Below are positions 15,037 to 23,184 of a stretch of DNA of 41,941 nt, piece by piece. Numbering within the stretch: position 1 is the stretch's first letter; the number at the start of each line of letters is the position of its first letter. The notes beneath the pieces are model-generated. The model did no database searches. It worked only from the letters and a program-made list of their open reading frames with translations, and had not been told where the DNA came from. The position numbers and the translations under genes were made by a program. Source of the stretch: JADHLJ01 sp038116915 (GTDB taxonomy: Bacteria > Pseudomonadota > Alphaproteobacteria > Thalassobaculales > Thalassobaculaceae); the NCBI GenBank assembly GCA_038116915.1, contig JAYOEU010000013.1:1-41941 (forward strand), written 5' to 3'.

Positions 15037-17052
15037 ATGCGGGTTGGAATTGAAGTCGGCGGGACCTTCACCGATCTTGTGGTCGAGGAGCCGGACGGTG
15101 TGCGGACGGCAAAGGTTCCCAGCACGCCGGCGCGGCCCGATGAAGGCGCCTTGAACGCGATCGAGGCCGCCGGAATCGACCCCGCCGCGATCACGGAACT
15201 TGTCCATGGCTCGACGGTCGCGACCAACGCCGTGCTCGAGCGTAAGGGCGCGCGGGTCTGTCTGTTCGTGACCAAGGGAACTCGGGATGTCTTGCTGCTG
15301 CAACGCCATGACCGCGAGTCGATCTATGACCTGCGCTACCGCAAGCCGGAACCGGTCGTGCCACGCCGGGACACGTTCGAGATCGAAGAGCGGCTGTCCG
15401 CCGACGGCGGCGTGGTGCGGACGCTGAATGAGGCCGGCGCCGAGACGATGGTCCGTGAGGCCCTGAAGGCCGGCGACTATCAGGCCGCCGCGATCTGCTT
15501 TCTGCATTCCTATGCGAACCCCGTCCACGAGGAGGCCTTGGCCCGCATCATTCGAAACGTGGCTCCCGAGCTTACGGTCACCTGCTCCAGCGAGGTGACG
15601 CGAGAGTTTCGCGAATATGAGAGGGCGTCGACGACGACCCTGGCCGCTTACGTGCAGCCGGTGATCGCCGGCTATGTCACGCGGTTTTCCGAAGGTCTCG
15701 CGGCCCGCGGGTTCAAGGGCAGGTTCAGCATCATGCAGTCGAATGGCGGCCGGATGCCCGCCGAGGCAATGGCCCGGAACGCGATCGCCGCGCTGTTCTC
15801 GGGCCCGGCGGCCGGCGTCGTCGGGGCGGTGCGCGGTGTCGCGGGCGCCGGCTACCGAGATCTGATCACCCTCGACATGGGCGGGACCAGCACCGATGTC
15901 TCGCTGATCGCCGGTGGCGAGCCGGAGCTTGCCGCGATGACCAGGATCGACGGTCTGCCGGTCAAGACGCCCGTGGTCGACATCGTGACCGTGGGCGCCG
16001 GCGGTGGATCGATCGCCTGGGCGGATGATGGAGGTCTGCTGCGCGCCGGCCCCCGGTCCGCGGGAGCGATGCCCGGCCCCGCCTGCTATGGCCGGGGCGG
16101 CGATCTGCCGACGATCACGGATGCCCATCTGATCCGGGGGACCCTGCGTCCGGACACCTTTCTCGGCGGCCGCATGACGGTCGATGGCGAGGCCTCGCGC
16201 AAGGTTTTCGCGCCGCTCGCCGAGCGTTTTTCGCTCTCGCTTGAGGAAATCGCCGACAGTGCGATCCGCCTTGCCGAGGCGAATATCGTGCGGGCCATCC
16301 AGCAGGTCTCGACCGAGCGTGGGCGGGATCCCCGTGACTATGTCCTGGTGCCGTTCGGCGGCGCCGGGCCTCTGCATGCCGCGCGGGTGGCGGAGGATCT
16401 GAATATCGCTACCGTCGTCGTGCCGCCGAATGCGGGGGTACTGTCGGCGGCGGGGCTGCTGTTGTCGGATCATGTCCACTACCGCTCGCGAACCCGCCGG
16501 CTGCGGGTGACCGGCGACACCATCGCCGAGATCCGTGCGACGGTGGAGGAACTGCAGACCGAGGCGGCGGACTATCTCGCCTCCCTCGGCATCCGGGCCG
16601 ACGCCAATTTCGACCGCGTCCTGGAGATGCGCTATGTCGGCCAGGCATTCGAGGTGGCGGTCGGTCTTGGAGATATGGATCTCGCGACACTGACCGCCGA
16701 TGCGCTTGTCGATCTGTTCGCCGAAGCGCACCGCCGGATCTTCGAGTTCGCCAAGGCCCATGGCGACCCGGTCGAGGTGGTCTCCTTCCGAGTCGGCGCC
16801 AAGGCACCCCCTCCGGAAACCGCGCCCCGCCGGACGGCGCCGGGCGGAAAAGCGGCAGAAGACCGGCGCGCACGGATCGTCGAGCGGAGCCAGTCGCTGG
16901 ATGCGGCCTTGCTGACCCGCGAGGGATTGAGAAGCGGCGCGCGCGGGGGCGCGGCGCTGATCGAGGACGGCAGTTCCACGATCTATGTTCCGCCGGGCTG
17001 GGCGGCGCGGCTGGATGAGCAGGACAACGTGATCTTGAGCAGGGAGAGTTAG
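15037..17052 (+). CDS. Hydantoinase/oxoprolinase family protein, A subunit (HyuA-like, copy 1)
   Basis: The 671-residue protein is the ATPase-like subunit of an N-methylhydantoinase/5-oxoprolinase/acetophenone-carboxylase-type enzyme. It has the N-terminal VGIEVGGTFTDLVV phosphate loop, HGSTVATNAVLERKGA, the central DMGGTSTDVSLI block (D280 region), GAGGGSIAW and the PFGGAGPLHA motif, in family order. With its B subunit it should activate and open a cyclic amide or carboxylate using ATP. The start at 15037 directly precedes the conserved sequence and follows GCGAGG; the frame is open further upstream without similarity. One base separates it from the B gene. Confidence 0.93.
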   Translation: MRVGIEVGGTFTDLVVEEPDGVRTAKVPSTPARPDEGALNAIEAAGIDPAAITELVHGSTVATNAVLERKGARVCLFVTKGTRDVLLLQRHDRESIYDLRYRKPEPVVPRRDTFEIEERLSADGGVVRTLNEAGAETMVREALKAGDYQAAAICFLHSYANPVHEEALARIIRNVAPELTVTCSSEVTREFREYERASTTTLAAYVQPVIAGYVTRFSEGLAARGFKGRFSIMQSNGGRMPAEAMARNAIAALFSGPAAGVVGAVRGVAGAGYRDLITLDMGGTSTDVSLIAGGEPELAAMTRIDGLPVKTPVVDIVTVGAGGGSIAWADDGGLLRAGPRSAGAMPGPACYGRGGDLPTITDAHLIRGTLRPDTFLGGRMTVDGEASRKVFAPLAERFSLSLEEIADSAIRLAEANIVRAIQQVSTERGRDPRDYVLVPFGGAGPLHAARVAEDLNIATVVVPPNAGVLSAAGLLLSDHVHYRSRTRRLRVTGDTIAEIRATVEELQTEAADYLASLGIRADANFDRVLEMRYVGQAFEVAVGLGDMDLATLTADALVDLFAEAHRRIFEFAKAHGDPVEVVSFRVGAKAPPPETAPRRTAPGGKAAEDRRARIVERSQSLDAALLTREGLRSGARGGAALIEDGSSTIYVPPGWAARLDEQDNVILSRES

Positions 17053-17053
17053 C

Positions 17054-18688
17054 ATGGCCGTATCACCCGTCGATCAGGCCGTCATCACCCGCGCGCTGAT
17101 CGCCGCCGCCGACGAAATGGGGGTCAAGCTGATCCGTTCGGCCCATTCCCCGGTGGTGCGCGAGGCCCAGGACTGTTCCGCCGCGATCATGGACCGGGCG
17201 GGCAGGGTGGTTGCCCAGGCGGATCTCATTCCGATCCAGCTCGGCTCGGTGACCCATACCTTCCGCGCGTGTCTGGAGCATCATCCGCTGGACTCGCTCC
17301 GGGAGGGGGACTTCCTGATCAACAACGATCCCTATGCCGGCGGCCAGCATCTCCCCGACATCTTTCTGTTCTCGCCGATCTTTCTGGACGGCGTGCTGAT
17401 CGGGGTCACGGCGACGGTCGTGCATCACATCGATCTCGGTGGCGGCGCGCCGGGCCTCAATCCCAATGCCGGGGACGTGCACGAGGAGGGCATCACCTTC
17501 CCGCCGAGCCGCTATTCGGTGGAGCGGGATTGGAAGGGGGGCCCGTTCGAGCGACTGGTCCGCGCCAATGTGCGCATGCCCGAGGCGACGATCGGCGATC
17601 TCAACGCCCAATTCGCGGCCAATGCGGTGGGCGGCGAGCGGCTGAAGGATCTTTGCCGGAAATTCGGGACCGATACCGTCTTAGCGGCGATGGACGAGAT
17701 GCTCGACTATTCGGAACGCCGGATCCGGGCAGCGATCGCCGCCGCTCCGGACGGCGTCTACACGGGCGAGGCCTGGCTCGACGATGACGGCAGGGGCGAG
17801 GATCCGGTCCCGGTTCGCGCCACCGTCACCATCGCTGGAGACGCGATCAAGGTGGACTTCACCGGCACGGCCGATCAGGTCCGCACCAACATGAACAGTC
17901 CCTATGCCTCGTCGATTTCCTCGGCCATTGCCTGCGTCAAGGCGGTGCTGACCGATCCCGACATTCCCTTCAACGAGGGAGCGGAGCGGGCGATCACGGT
18001 GACCGCGCCCTACGGCTCGATTCTCAACCCGAAACCGCCGGCGCCCGTCCGGGCGCGTCTGTTGCCGAGCTATCGGGTGGTGAATTCGGTGATGAACGCG
18101 CTTGCCAAGGCGGTGCCTGACCGGGTGATCGCGCCCGGCTTCGACACCACCACCGTAAGTTGCCTTAGCCATCGCGGCGCGGCTGGTTACAACATCTATC
18201 TTGAGATCTTCGGCGGCGGGTTCGGCGCCGGTCCCGGAAATGACGGCTGTGATGCCGTCGATTCAATGCTTTCCAACTGCTCCAACATTCCGATCGAGGC
18301 GATGGAGTCGGACTATCCGTTCTTCCGGGTCGAGGATTACAGTCTTCGGGCGTCGTCCGGAGGCGCCGGCCGTCAGCGCGGCGGCATGGGGTTTCAGCGG
18401 ATCTACCGGGTGCTGGAGGAAGACGTGACCTTCGCCACCTACGGGGACCGGTTCCGGATCGCGCCTGAGGGTGTGTTCGGTGGCGAGCCCGGGGCGAAGG
18501 CCGAGACCTTCGTTGAGCGTGGAGGACAGAAAATTCCTCTCGCCTCGAAACAGCAGTTTCCCCTGATTCCGGGGGACCGCCTGGTGGTGCGCACAGGCGG
18601 CGGCGGCGGCTATGGTCCGGTCTCGGAACGCGCGGCTTCACTGGTGGTTTCGGACAAGGCAGACGGCTTCGAGGGCAACCGGGCCTGA
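17054..18688 (+). CDS. Hydantoinase B/oxoprolinase family protein (HyuB-like, copy 1)
   Basis: The 544-residue partner of the preceding A subunit begins with the family's typical DQAVITRALIAAADEMGVKLIRSAHSPVVREAQDCSAA, followed by the highly conserved NDPYAGGQHLPD, HHIDLGGGAPG and INALAKAVPDR-like segments and a C-terminal GGGGYGP signature. Such B subunits form a complex with A subunits. AGGGAG lies just before the A-gene stop and serves the ATG one base further on, so translation is coupled. The A-before-B order is opposite to that of the second copy at 23181-26971. Confidence 0.93.
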   Translation: MAVSPVDQAVITRALIAAADEMGVKLIRSAHSPVVREAQDCSAAIMDRAGRVVAQADLIPIQLGSVTHTFRACLEHHPLDSLREGDFLINNDPYAGGQHLPDIFLFSPIFLDGVLIGVTATVVHHIDLGGGAPGLNPNAGDVHEEGITFPPSRYSVERDWKGGPFERLVRANVRMPEATIGDLNAQFAANAVGGERLKDLCRKFGTDTVLAAMDEMLDYSERRIRAAIAAAPDGVYTGEAWLDDDGRGEDPVPVRATVTIAGDAIKVDFTGTADQVRTNMNSPYASSISSAIACVKAVLTDPDIPFNEGAERAITVTAPYGSILNPKPPAPVRARLLPSYRVVNSVMNALAKAVPDRVIAPGFDTTTVSCLSHRGAAGYNIYLEIFGGGFGAGPGNDGCDAVDSMLSNCSNIPIEAMESDYPFFRVEDYSLRASSGGAGRQRGGMGFQRIYRVLEEDVTFATYGDRFRIAPEGVFGGEPGAKAETFVERGGQKIPLASKQQFPLIPGDRLVVRTGGGGGYGPVSERAASLVVSDKADGFEGNRA

Positions 18689-18830
18689 GCCGGGAGGCGG
18701 CTGTCCGGCCGCGATGGTCGGTCGGTCAACGAGGCCGTATGCGAAATGCTAACATTTGGTTTAAAGTGATTGTATTTGGATCTAGCGGCCGCGGGTGCCG
18801 CGGGACTGGCGACGGACGGATAACGCAGAG

Positions 18831-19415
18831 ATGCGACGAGATGTTCTCACGAAAAATTATCCCGGCCTGCCTCGCGACGTGAGGGTCGTGATCGCGCCGC
18901 ACGACATGGATATTCCGGATCCGAGAATGAAGGCGCTCTATACCCGCTGGGCCTCCGACTATGCGACCAGCAAGGGTTTGGTCAGCAAGGATATTATCGA
19001 AGCCCGCGAGTTCCTTCCGCTGCTTCGCAATGTCGTGCTTCTGGAGATCGAGCGCCCGACGCCGTTTGAGTTCGACTATATCTACCGTATCTGCGGGACC
19101 TAGGTCGCCGAGCGCTATGGCCAGGACATGACGGGCCGGCGTACCAGCGACTTTCCGACACCCGTCGCCAGGCTGTTTCTCGACCTCTACGAGATGGCCA
19201 TCGATTGCCGAGCCCCGATCTATAGCGAACACGCCCCGCCGCTGAACGTGGATGTCGTGTTGTGGGAGCGGCTGATCCTGCCGCTTGGCGAAGACACGGT
19301 GGACTGGATGCTGACGGTGAACATTCCCAAGGGCAGACGGACCAAACTTCCGAAGGATGCAGCGGTGTCCGGCGGGAAGCCGGATGACAAGAAGGATGCC
19401 CACTATCTCGATTAG
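18831..19415 (+). pseudogene. PAS_5-domain protein interrupted by an in-frame amber codon
   Basis: One continuous reading frame runs from the ATG at 18831 to a stop at 19413-19415, broken only by TAG at 19101-19103. Before it: YTRWASDYATSKGLVSKDIIEARE and FDYIYRICGT; after it: VAERYGQDMTGRRTSDF and LYEMAIDCRAPIYSEHAP. Together these read as a single small PAS_5-type sensory or ligand-binding domain of about 190 residues, a family abundant in Rhodospirillales. The stop falls in the G-T-x-V turn and needs only one base change from a Gln, Lys or Glu codon. No frame change occurs. Loss may be recent, or the base may be a sequencing error. Confidence 0.8.
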
Positions 19416-20359
19416 TGGCTTGGCGGTGTCCCGAGATAATGCGCTTCCTTGCCTTTCACCACGGCGGCCAGCGTCCGGTTGACCGGCGTTTCGATCCCAT
19501 GCACGAGCCCGAGCCGCACGACGGCGCCGGCGATGGTGTCGATCTCGGTCGGCCGTTCGTTCAAGAGATCGGCGCAGAGACTCGATTTGCTGGCGCCGGT
19601 GCCGCTTGAACTGATGAGAGGCTCGAGGATTTCACGTTTGTCGGCGTCATCAAGCGCGATGCCCTCGGCGGCGGCGACGAGCGCGGCTTCCTCCATCGCC
19701 GCGATACAGACCGCCCGCAATTCCGGGACCGCCATCATCTGCCCGGACGTAAGGTTGGTGACGCCGGACGCCGCGCTCAGCGCGACATTGGCCAGAAACT
19801 TCTTCCACATCACCCGGCGCAGCTCGCCGCTTGCATGGGTTTCAAGGCCGGCGGCGGTGAAGGCCGCCGCGATCCGGACGGCCCGCTCGGAAAGGCCGCC
19901 TTCAAGCTCGCCGATATAGGAGGCGAGATTGCCGAAATTCCGCACCTCACCCGGACCGGTAACCACGGCGCCCTGGGGCGTGACTCCGCCCAGCACCTTT
20001 TCCATGCCGATCACCGAACCGATGTTTTCCTCGTTGCCGAGACCGTTCTGAAAGCTGATCGCGACGGTGCGGGGACCGAACAGGTTACGGGCGCCGCTGA
20101 CGGCCTCAATCGTGTGCATCGCCTTGGTCTGGACGATCACCACGTCCATCACGCCGAGCGAGGCGGGGGCGGTCGTCGCGGCGATCCGGATTGTACGGTC
20201 GCCGCCATGGCCGAGTAGCCGCAAGCCGCGGCCGTTGATGGCATCGACATGCTCCTGCTTGCGGTCGATCAGGGTGACCTCCAGGCCACCCTCGCGGAGC
20301 AGGCCGCCGATCGCGCCGGCCCCGAGAACGGCAACCTTTGGCCAGGGAGAAGAGGACAT
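19412..20359 (-). CDS. Ketopantoate reductase-family (PanE/ApbA) dehydrogenase
   Basis: The 315-residue protein has the nucleotide motif GAGAIG at 13-18, the FQNGLGNEE and GGVTPQGA motifs, the catalytic Lys region WKKFLANVAL, and Glu in PTEIDTIAG. These support an NADPH-dependent 2-oxoacid reductase. The loop between GAGAIG and the second strand (EVTLID) is about four residues shorter than in typical family members, which may weaken or change cofactor binding. True panE or a paralogue reducing another 2-oxo acid cannot be separated here; its place amid catabolic genes favours a paralogue. The ATG at 20359 follows CGGAGC. The 3' end overlaps the PAS_5 pseudogene by four bases. Confidence 0.88.
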   Translation of the reverse strand: MSSSPWPKVAVLGAGAIGGLLREGGLEVTLIDRKQEHVDAINGRGLRLLGHGGDRTIRIAATTAPASLGVMDVVIVQTKAMHTIEAVSGARNLFGPRTVAISFQNGLGNEENIGSVIGMEKVLGGVTPQGAVVTGPGEVRNFGNLASYIGELEGGLSERAVRIAAAFTAAGLETHASGELRRVMWKKFLANVALSAASGVTNLTSGQMMAVPELRAVCIAAMEEAALVAAAEGIALDDADKREILEPLISSSGTGASKSSLCADLLNERPTEIDTIAGAVVRLGLVHGIETPVNRTLAAVVKGKEAHYLGTPPSH

Positions 20360-20523
20360 CGTTTCGGCTCCGCGTTGGCATCGGACAGTACAAGTTGCGC
20401 CGCAGTTTTTGCCTTTCGGAAAAGCTTGTCCAGCCATCGTGCATCCCGCGCTTGCTCATTGGCGGCCGGCGATCTTCAATGTGCGATATTGCCGTTTATT
20501 CCGTCCGAAGGGACCGATCCCCG

Positions 20524-22056
20524 ATGCATTCCCACGATAAATTCATGGCCGCCGAGAGCGCGGCGGCGCTTGTTGGCGACGGTGCGACCGTCGGCCTGGT
20601 GGGCGGCGGCGGCGGGCTGCTCGAAGCCGACACCGTCATGGCGGCGCTCGAGGCACGCTTCCTTGCGGGCGCGGGGCCAAGGGACCTGACCCTGGTGCAT
20701 GCGCTCGGCATCGGTGACCGCTCGCACCGGGGTCTCAACCGCTTCGCCCATGAGGGTATGGTGCGCAAGGTGATCGGCGGGCATTGGGTCTGGTCGCCGC
20801 GCATGCAGGCGCTGGCCAAGGAGGAAAAGATCGAGGCCTATGTCCTGCCCGGCGGCGTGGTCATGCAGCAATGGCGCGAGATCGGCGCCAAGCGTCCGGG
20901 GCTGACCACCCATGTCGGGCTCGGCACCTTCATCGATCCGAGGTTCGGCGGCGGCCGGATGAACGCGCGGGCCAAGGACGATCTGGTCGATCTGGTCGAA
21001 ATCGGCGGCCGGGAATGGCTGCGGTATCGCCCGTTTCCGGTCGACATCGCGATCATTCGCGGCAGTTTCGCGGACCCGGAGGGCAATATCAGTCTCGCCC
21101 AGGAAGCGGCGACCCTGGACCTCTATGCGCTTGCCATGGCGGCGCATAATTGCGGCGGCAAGGTCATCGCCCAGGTCCGGCATGCGGTCCCGAGGGGCGG
21201 CATCTCGGCGAATCTGGTGCGGATACCCGGCGCCATCGTCGACGCGGTAGTGGTCGCGCCGGATCAGCCGCTGAGCCACGAGGTGTTTCATGATCCGACT
21301 CTGACCGGCGAGTCCTGGGGCGAGCCACCGGAGATCGGCCCCATCGAGTTGACTGTCCGCACCGCGATTGCGCGCCGGGCGGCGGCCGAACTTCATGACG
21401 GCGCGGTGATCAACTACGGTTTCGGCATTCCCGACGCCATCGCCAAGATCGTTGCCGCACGCGGCGACAGCGGGCGCTATTTTCAGACCATCGAGCACGG
21501 CACCTATGGCGGCACCCTGCTGGACGGGTCCAGCTTCGGCTATGCGCGCCACGCGACCGCGATGATCGATGCGCCCTCGCAGTTCGATTTTTATTCCGGC
21601 GGCGGGCTGGATATCGCGTTTCTCGGGATGGGTGAGCTCGACGCCGAGGGCAGCGTCAACGTCTCCAAGCTCGGCGGGGTGACCGTCGGGCCTGGCGGTT
21701 TCATCGACATCGCCCAGAATGCGCGCAAGGTGGTGTTCTGCGGCACCTTCGAGGCGAAAGGCGTGAAGCTTGCGATCGGCGGAGGACGGCTGACGGTCGA
21801 GCGGCCGGGCGAGGTGCGCAAGCTGGTGCCGGCGGTCGATCAGATCACCTTCAGCGGCCCCCAGGCGGTCAAATCCGGCCAGGAGGTGCTGTACGTCACC
21901 GAGCGTGCAGTGTTCCGCCTGGCTCGGGAGGGGCTGATCCTCGCCGAGGTGGCCCCGGGGGTGGACGTGAAGGCCGACGTGCTCGACCGGATGGGCTTTG
22001 CGCCGTTGCTGCCGAAGACCCCATCCATCATGGAGGCGGCGCATTTCACCGAGTGA
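20524..22056 (+). CDS. Fused acyl-CoA:acetate/3-ketoacid CoA-transferase (family I)
   Basis: The 510-residue protein fuses the alpha and beta halves of a family I CoA-transferase, as in propionate CoA-transferase. The alpha half has VGGGGGLLEADTVMAALEARF and LPGGVVMQQWREIG; the beta half carries the catalytic Glu E324 in QTIEHGTYGG, then GLDIAFLGMGELDAEGSVNVSKLG. It swaps CoA between short acyl-CoA and free acids. GAAGGGA precedes the start; the frame is open upstream into the antisense of the reductase gene, but similarity begins here. It is divergent from the reductase and precedes the hydantoinase-like operon, whose acid products it might activate. Confidence 0.93.
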   Translation: MHSHDKFMAAESAAALVGDGATVGLVGGGGGLLEADTVMAALEARFLAGAGPRDLTLVHALGIGDRSHRGLNRFAHEGMVRKVIGGHWVWSPRMQALAKEEKIEAYVLPGGVVMQQWREIGAKRPGLTTHVGLGTFIDPRFGGGRMNARAKDDLVDLVEIGGREWLRYRPFPVDIAIIRGSFADPEGNISLAQEAATLDLYALAMAAHNCGGKVIAQVRHAVPRGGISANLVRIPGAIVDAVVVAPDQPLSHEVFHDPTLTGESWGEPPEIGPIELTVRTAIARRAAAELHDGAVINYGFGIPDAIAKIVAARGDSGRYFQTIEHGTYGGTLLDGSSFGYARHATAMIDAPSQFDFYSGGGLDIAFLGMGELDAEGSVNVSKLGGVTVGPGGFIDIAQNARKVVFCGTFEAKGVKLAIGGGRLTVERPGEVRKLVPAVDQITFSGPQAVKSGQEVLYVTERAVFRLAREGLILAEVAPGVDVKADVLDRMGFAPLLPKTPSIMEAAHFTE

Positions 22057-22083
22057 GGGAAGACGAAGTGCAAACTCTGCCGT

Positions 22084-22146
22084 CGCTCCCGCACGCGGGC
22101 AGGGACGCTGCAGCGTTAGCCCCAGGTCCTCGCCTGCGCGGGGGTG
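22084..22146. repeat. Degenerate extragenic palindromes upstream of the five-gene operon
   Basis: In the 207-base gap between the CoA-transferase and the next gene, CCCGC-ac-GCGGG (22088-22099) is a small hairpin. A second, roughly inverted copy lies at 22126-22145 (GTCCTCGCCTGCGCGGGG). The arms are imperfect, so this may be a decayed REP pair. The rest of the gap shows nothing recognisable. Confidence 0.4.
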
Positions 22147-22263
22147 TTGGAAAGCATTGTCACCCGTTTCGCTTTGATCTGGATAAGCGATTGGCGGCGA
22201 GTGTAAAACGGGGGACCGTATCTGATGGCGGCACCCGACACACTGAAAGCGAATGAGGATCTC

Positions 22264-23184
22264 ATGCCCGAAACCAAGGCATTGCCGGAAAAGTTGGGAG
22301 CCCGCCTCAAGGGGCCCGAGATCGTCGTCGCGCCTGGGGTTTATGACGCGCTCTCGGCGCTTCTGGTCGAGCAGGCGGGTTTCGAGACCGCGTATCTGTC
22401 GGGGGCCTCGCTCGCCTATACCCGCTACGGCCGGCCGGATATCGGCCTGATCGGCATGCGCGAGGTGGCGGATACCGTCACCCAGATCCGCGAGCGCATT
22501 GGCATCGATCTGGTGGTCGACGCGGATACCGGCTACGGCAATGCGCTGAACGTGATCCGCACGGTGCGCGAGTTCGAACGCGCCGGCGCCACCGCGATCC
22601 AGCTTGAGGATCAGGACCTGCCCAAGCGCTGCGGCCATCTCGCAGGCAAGTCCCTGGTCTCAGGCGATGAGATGGTCGGCAAGCTGAAGGCGGCGGTCGA
22701 CACAAGGCGCGACGGCGACACCGTGATCATCGCCCGCACCGATGCCATCGCCGTCGAGGGCTACGAGGCGGCGATCGAGCGGGCGGAGCGCTACCGCGAG
22801 GCCGGCGCCGATGTGCTGTTCATCGAGGCGCCGGAAACCCGCGAGCAGATGATCGACATGAACAAGCGCTTTGCCGGGCGCGCGCCGCTTCTGGCCAATA
22901 TGGTCGAGGGCGGCAAAACCCCGGTCAGCGGCGCCGATGATCTACAGGCGTTGGGGTATTCGATCGTTATTTTCCCGGGCGGCACGGTGCGCGCGGTGTC
23001 CTTCGTGATGCAGGAGTATATGGCGCATCTGCGCGAGACCGGCTCGACCGCCCAGTGGCGCAACCGGATGTTCGACTTCACCGGTTTCAATGCCCTGATA
23101 GGCACGCCTGAAATGCTGGCCAAGGGCGCGGATTACGACGCCGCCCGGATGGCGCAAGAGGCAGCGGATAAAAGCCCGAGATGA
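22264..23184 (+). CDS. Isocitrate lyase/PEP mutase family enzyme (2-methylisocitrate lyase or oxaloacetate decarboxylase-like)
   Basis: The 306-residue TIM-barrel protein has the superfamily signatures APGVYDALSALLVEQAGF, YLSGASLAYTRYG, the metal-binding VVDADTGYGN (D86, D88), IQLEDQ and the active-site KRCGH at 121-125. KRCGH with a Cys is typical of lyases that split 2-methylisocitrate or related C4+ acids; oxaloacetate decarboxylases of this family usually have a different loop. It should release a small 2-oxo acid or succinate-like product. The ATG at 22264 follows GAGG; an in-frame ATG at 22225 is an alternative. It is first of five genes joined by four-base overlaps. Confidence 0.88.
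   Translation: MPETKALPEKLGARLKGPEIVVAPGVYDALSALLVEQAGFETAYLSGASLAYTRYGRPDIGLIGMREVADTVTQIRERIGIDLVVDADTGYGNALNVIRTVREFERAGATAIQLEDQDLPKRCGHLAGKSLVSGDEMVGKLKAAVDTRRDGDTVIIARTDAIAVEGYEAAIERAERYREAGADVLFIEAPETREQMIDMNKRFAGRAPLLANMVEGGKTPVSGADDLQALGYSIVIFPGGTVRAVSFVMQEYMAHLRETGSTAQWRNRMFDFTGFNALIGTPEMLAKGADYDAARMAQEAADKSPR

Noticed and set aside
14992..17055. A 687-codon minus-strand frame
   Set aside because: It is the antisense shadow of the HyuA copy 1 gene, with shadow-like composition and no motifs.
20476..22638. A 720-codon minus-strand frame
   Set aside because: It spans two well-supported plus-strand genes and the gap between them; no motif or ribosome site supports it.
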